A stretch of 6,176 nt of DNA from Candidatus Zhuqueibacterota bacterium RBG_16_48_16. GTDB lineage: Bacteria > Zhuqueibacterota > Zhuqueibacteria > Residuimicrobiales > Sediminimicrobiaceae. Below are positions 5,170 through 6,176 of the stretch, one piece after another. Each line of letters opens with the position of its first letter. Position 1 is the first letter of the stretch. The stretch covers positions 15,724-21,899 of the forward strand of contig METF01000307.1 in assembly GCA_001771235.1 (NCBI GenBank). Reading direction: 5' to 3'. The translations under genes were made by a program, and so were the position numbers. Below the pieces are notes generated by a model. That model did not search any database. It was not told the DNA's origin and worked only from the letters and a program-made list of their open reading frames with translations.

Positions 5170-6176
5170 GTGCGGAAAAATCAATGGTGCCATAAAACAA
5201 TCCTCATAATCGCTGCCGCAGTGGCGGTCGTTCGAGCTCCGTTTGCGGCGGTCGAGCCTCACCGGTCGATACAGTACCTGGTTTCCTCAAACGGTCACTG
5301 TCTTATTTCCTACAACCTGGCAACGCAAAGACTCGATGTTTTCCAACCCCACATTATGGATTTCTGGGACTCCGACGAACCGGTGCCGAATGTGATCTCG
5401 TCTGCCGGATTTCTGTTGGAATTGGGAGACCAAAGGTTCAACATGGCATCTCTGCCGGTCATGCAATCGGGGTACGAGAACGGCAGCGGCATTATTCGGG
5501 TCGAGCAAGAGTTCTCCTCGCTGAAGATAGTCTCGTATATATGGGCACCGATGACGGTGGATTTTAAAGTCTTTCACATCGTTCTGCAAATCTCCCGCAG
5601 CCAAAAGCTCGATCTCAAAGCGGAAAATTTTCTAATGAGGCTGGACGGCGATCCGGCTCAATTCGAGATTATCCGGAGCAGCCAATACAGTGACAATGCC
5701 TTGTGGATTGGCGCGTCCATCATCTATAAACCGGAGGTTCCCGCCGAAACGCTGAAAGAGCTGGTGTCGAACTTGTCCACGGCAAAACCAAATTTGTTGT
5801 TGGAAGCGGAACAAAGATGGTGGATGCACTGGCATCGGATGGGAAAAATTCCGCCGCAGATTATCAATAAGGATTACCAGGTATTGCTTCAGTCCGCTGT
5901 ATTTTTGAAAATGGCGCAATGCCGTGAGCCGGGCTCGTCGTTCGGACAGATCGTCAACAACCTGTCGCCGACGCATCAAAGCGCCGCTTATCCGAAAGAC
6001 ATGGCTTATTCCATTATCGCTCTCTGCGCTCTGCATCATTTTGATGAAGCCAAAGAGGCCTTGCGTTTCATGCTGAGCGCAACTGCCGGACAATTTCAGT
6101 CATACAATCACAAGACAACAGAGTGGGGGATGGGCGTTAATTATCAAATTTCCCTCTCTCATTATGCCGGTTTGGG
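5170..6176 (+). CDS. Exported six-hairpin (GH15-like) glycosidase-type protein, 3' end missing
   Basis: The frame stays open to the window edge, giving 335 residues with no stop. Residues 1-27 look like a signal peptide: basic RKNQWCHK, hydrophobic ILIIAAAVAVV, and a likely cleavage after FAA. Residues 30-200 are strand-rich (QYLVSSNGHCLISYN, DVFQPHIMDFWD, FKVFHIVLQI), like the N-terminal beta-sandwich of GH15-type glucan hydrolases. A helical region begins at about 213 with EQRWWMHWHRMGKIP. The segment YPKDMAYSIIALCALHHFDEA (274 onward) resembles the conserved helix pair of (alpha/alpha)6 glycosidases, usually written RDxAYxxxAL...G...EA; Lys here replaces the usual Arg. The catalytic acids expected farther downstream are outside the window, so activity cannot be judged. 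GTG 5170 was chosen for its GAGG site; ATG 5155 or 5125 are alternatives, and an in-frame TGA at 5110 limits the frame. The family call is by eye and moderate. Confidence 0.72.
   Translation, partial: MRKNQWCHKTILIIAAAVAVVRAPFAAVEPHRSIQYLVSSNGHCLISYNLATQRLDVFQPHIMDFWDSDEPVPNVISSAGFLLELGDQRFNMASLPVMQSGYENGSGIIRVEQEFSSLKIVSYIWAPMTVDFKVFHIVLQISRSQKLDLKAENFLMRLDGDPAQFEIIRSSQYSDNALWIGASIIYKPEVPAETLKELVSNLSTAKPNLLLEAEQRWWMHWHRMGKIPPQIINKDYQVLLQSAVFLKMAQCREPGSSFGQIVNNLSPTHQSAAYPKDMAYSIIALCALHHFDEAKEALRFMLSATAGQFQSYNHKTTEWGMGVNYQISLSHYAGL

Noticed and set aside
5287..6093. Minus-strand frames of 105 and 153 codons
   Set aside because: They are antisense to the long open plus-strand frame from 5170, which has a signal peptide and a coherent protein pattern. 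The minus-strand products look random.

Overview
The window comes from a bacterial chromosome with moderate base composition, roughly half GC by eye. It carries five protein-coding genes and a large share of repeat-rich intergenic DNA. The genes use ordinary Shine-Dalgarno sites, and one product is an exported protein with an outer-membrane beta-barrel look, so a Gram-negative bacterium is likely. The intergenic repeat types (TGTCATTGCGAGG/GAAGCAATC palindromes, CACGAAGGCACAAAG-type arms, GTGAAACGTGAAAAGTG hairpins, CCTTCGACAAGCTCAGGA) are ones I associate with environmental FCB-type lineages (Bacteroidota, Calditrichota, KSB1-like) and some deltaproteobacteria. The phylum is inference only.

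Layout. Bases 22-1113 (minus) hold a divergent YchF-type P-loop NTPase with a good sigma70-like promoter at 1166-1194. A MITE-like palindromic element (1279-1433) follows, and directly after it lies a rhomboid intramembrane protease with an N-terminal zinc ribbon (1466-2296, plus). A long hairpin (2369-2443) separates it from a convergent gene for a small secreted or outer-membrane barrel-like protein (2505-3035, minus). The 0.9 kb from 3036 to 3967 has no convincing gene. It holds competing hairpins (3202-3232), a minus-strand intrinsic terminator with no gene in front of it (3263-3298), and a nest of repeats (3584-3908) containing a second copy of the MITE-like element. Then comes a beta-hydroxyacid dehydrogenase of the HIBADH/GarR class (3968-4858, plus). 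A second repeat-filled gap (4859-5169) contains interleaved inverted repeats, and the window ends inside a signal-peptide-bearing protein that resembles six-hairpin (GH15-like) glycosidases (5170 to beyond 6176, plus).

The genes do not form an evident pathway or operon. Each looks like its own transcription unit with a housekeeping or generic role, separated by repeats. I see no CRISPR array, toxin-antitoxin or defence locus, phage gene, transposase, tRNA or rRNA. The parts most worth a second look are non-coding: the two-copy terminal-inverted-repeat element, the repeat nest, the pseudoknot-order inverted repeats after the dehydrogenase, and the terminator-plus-alternative-hairpin leader upstream of the barrel protein gene.
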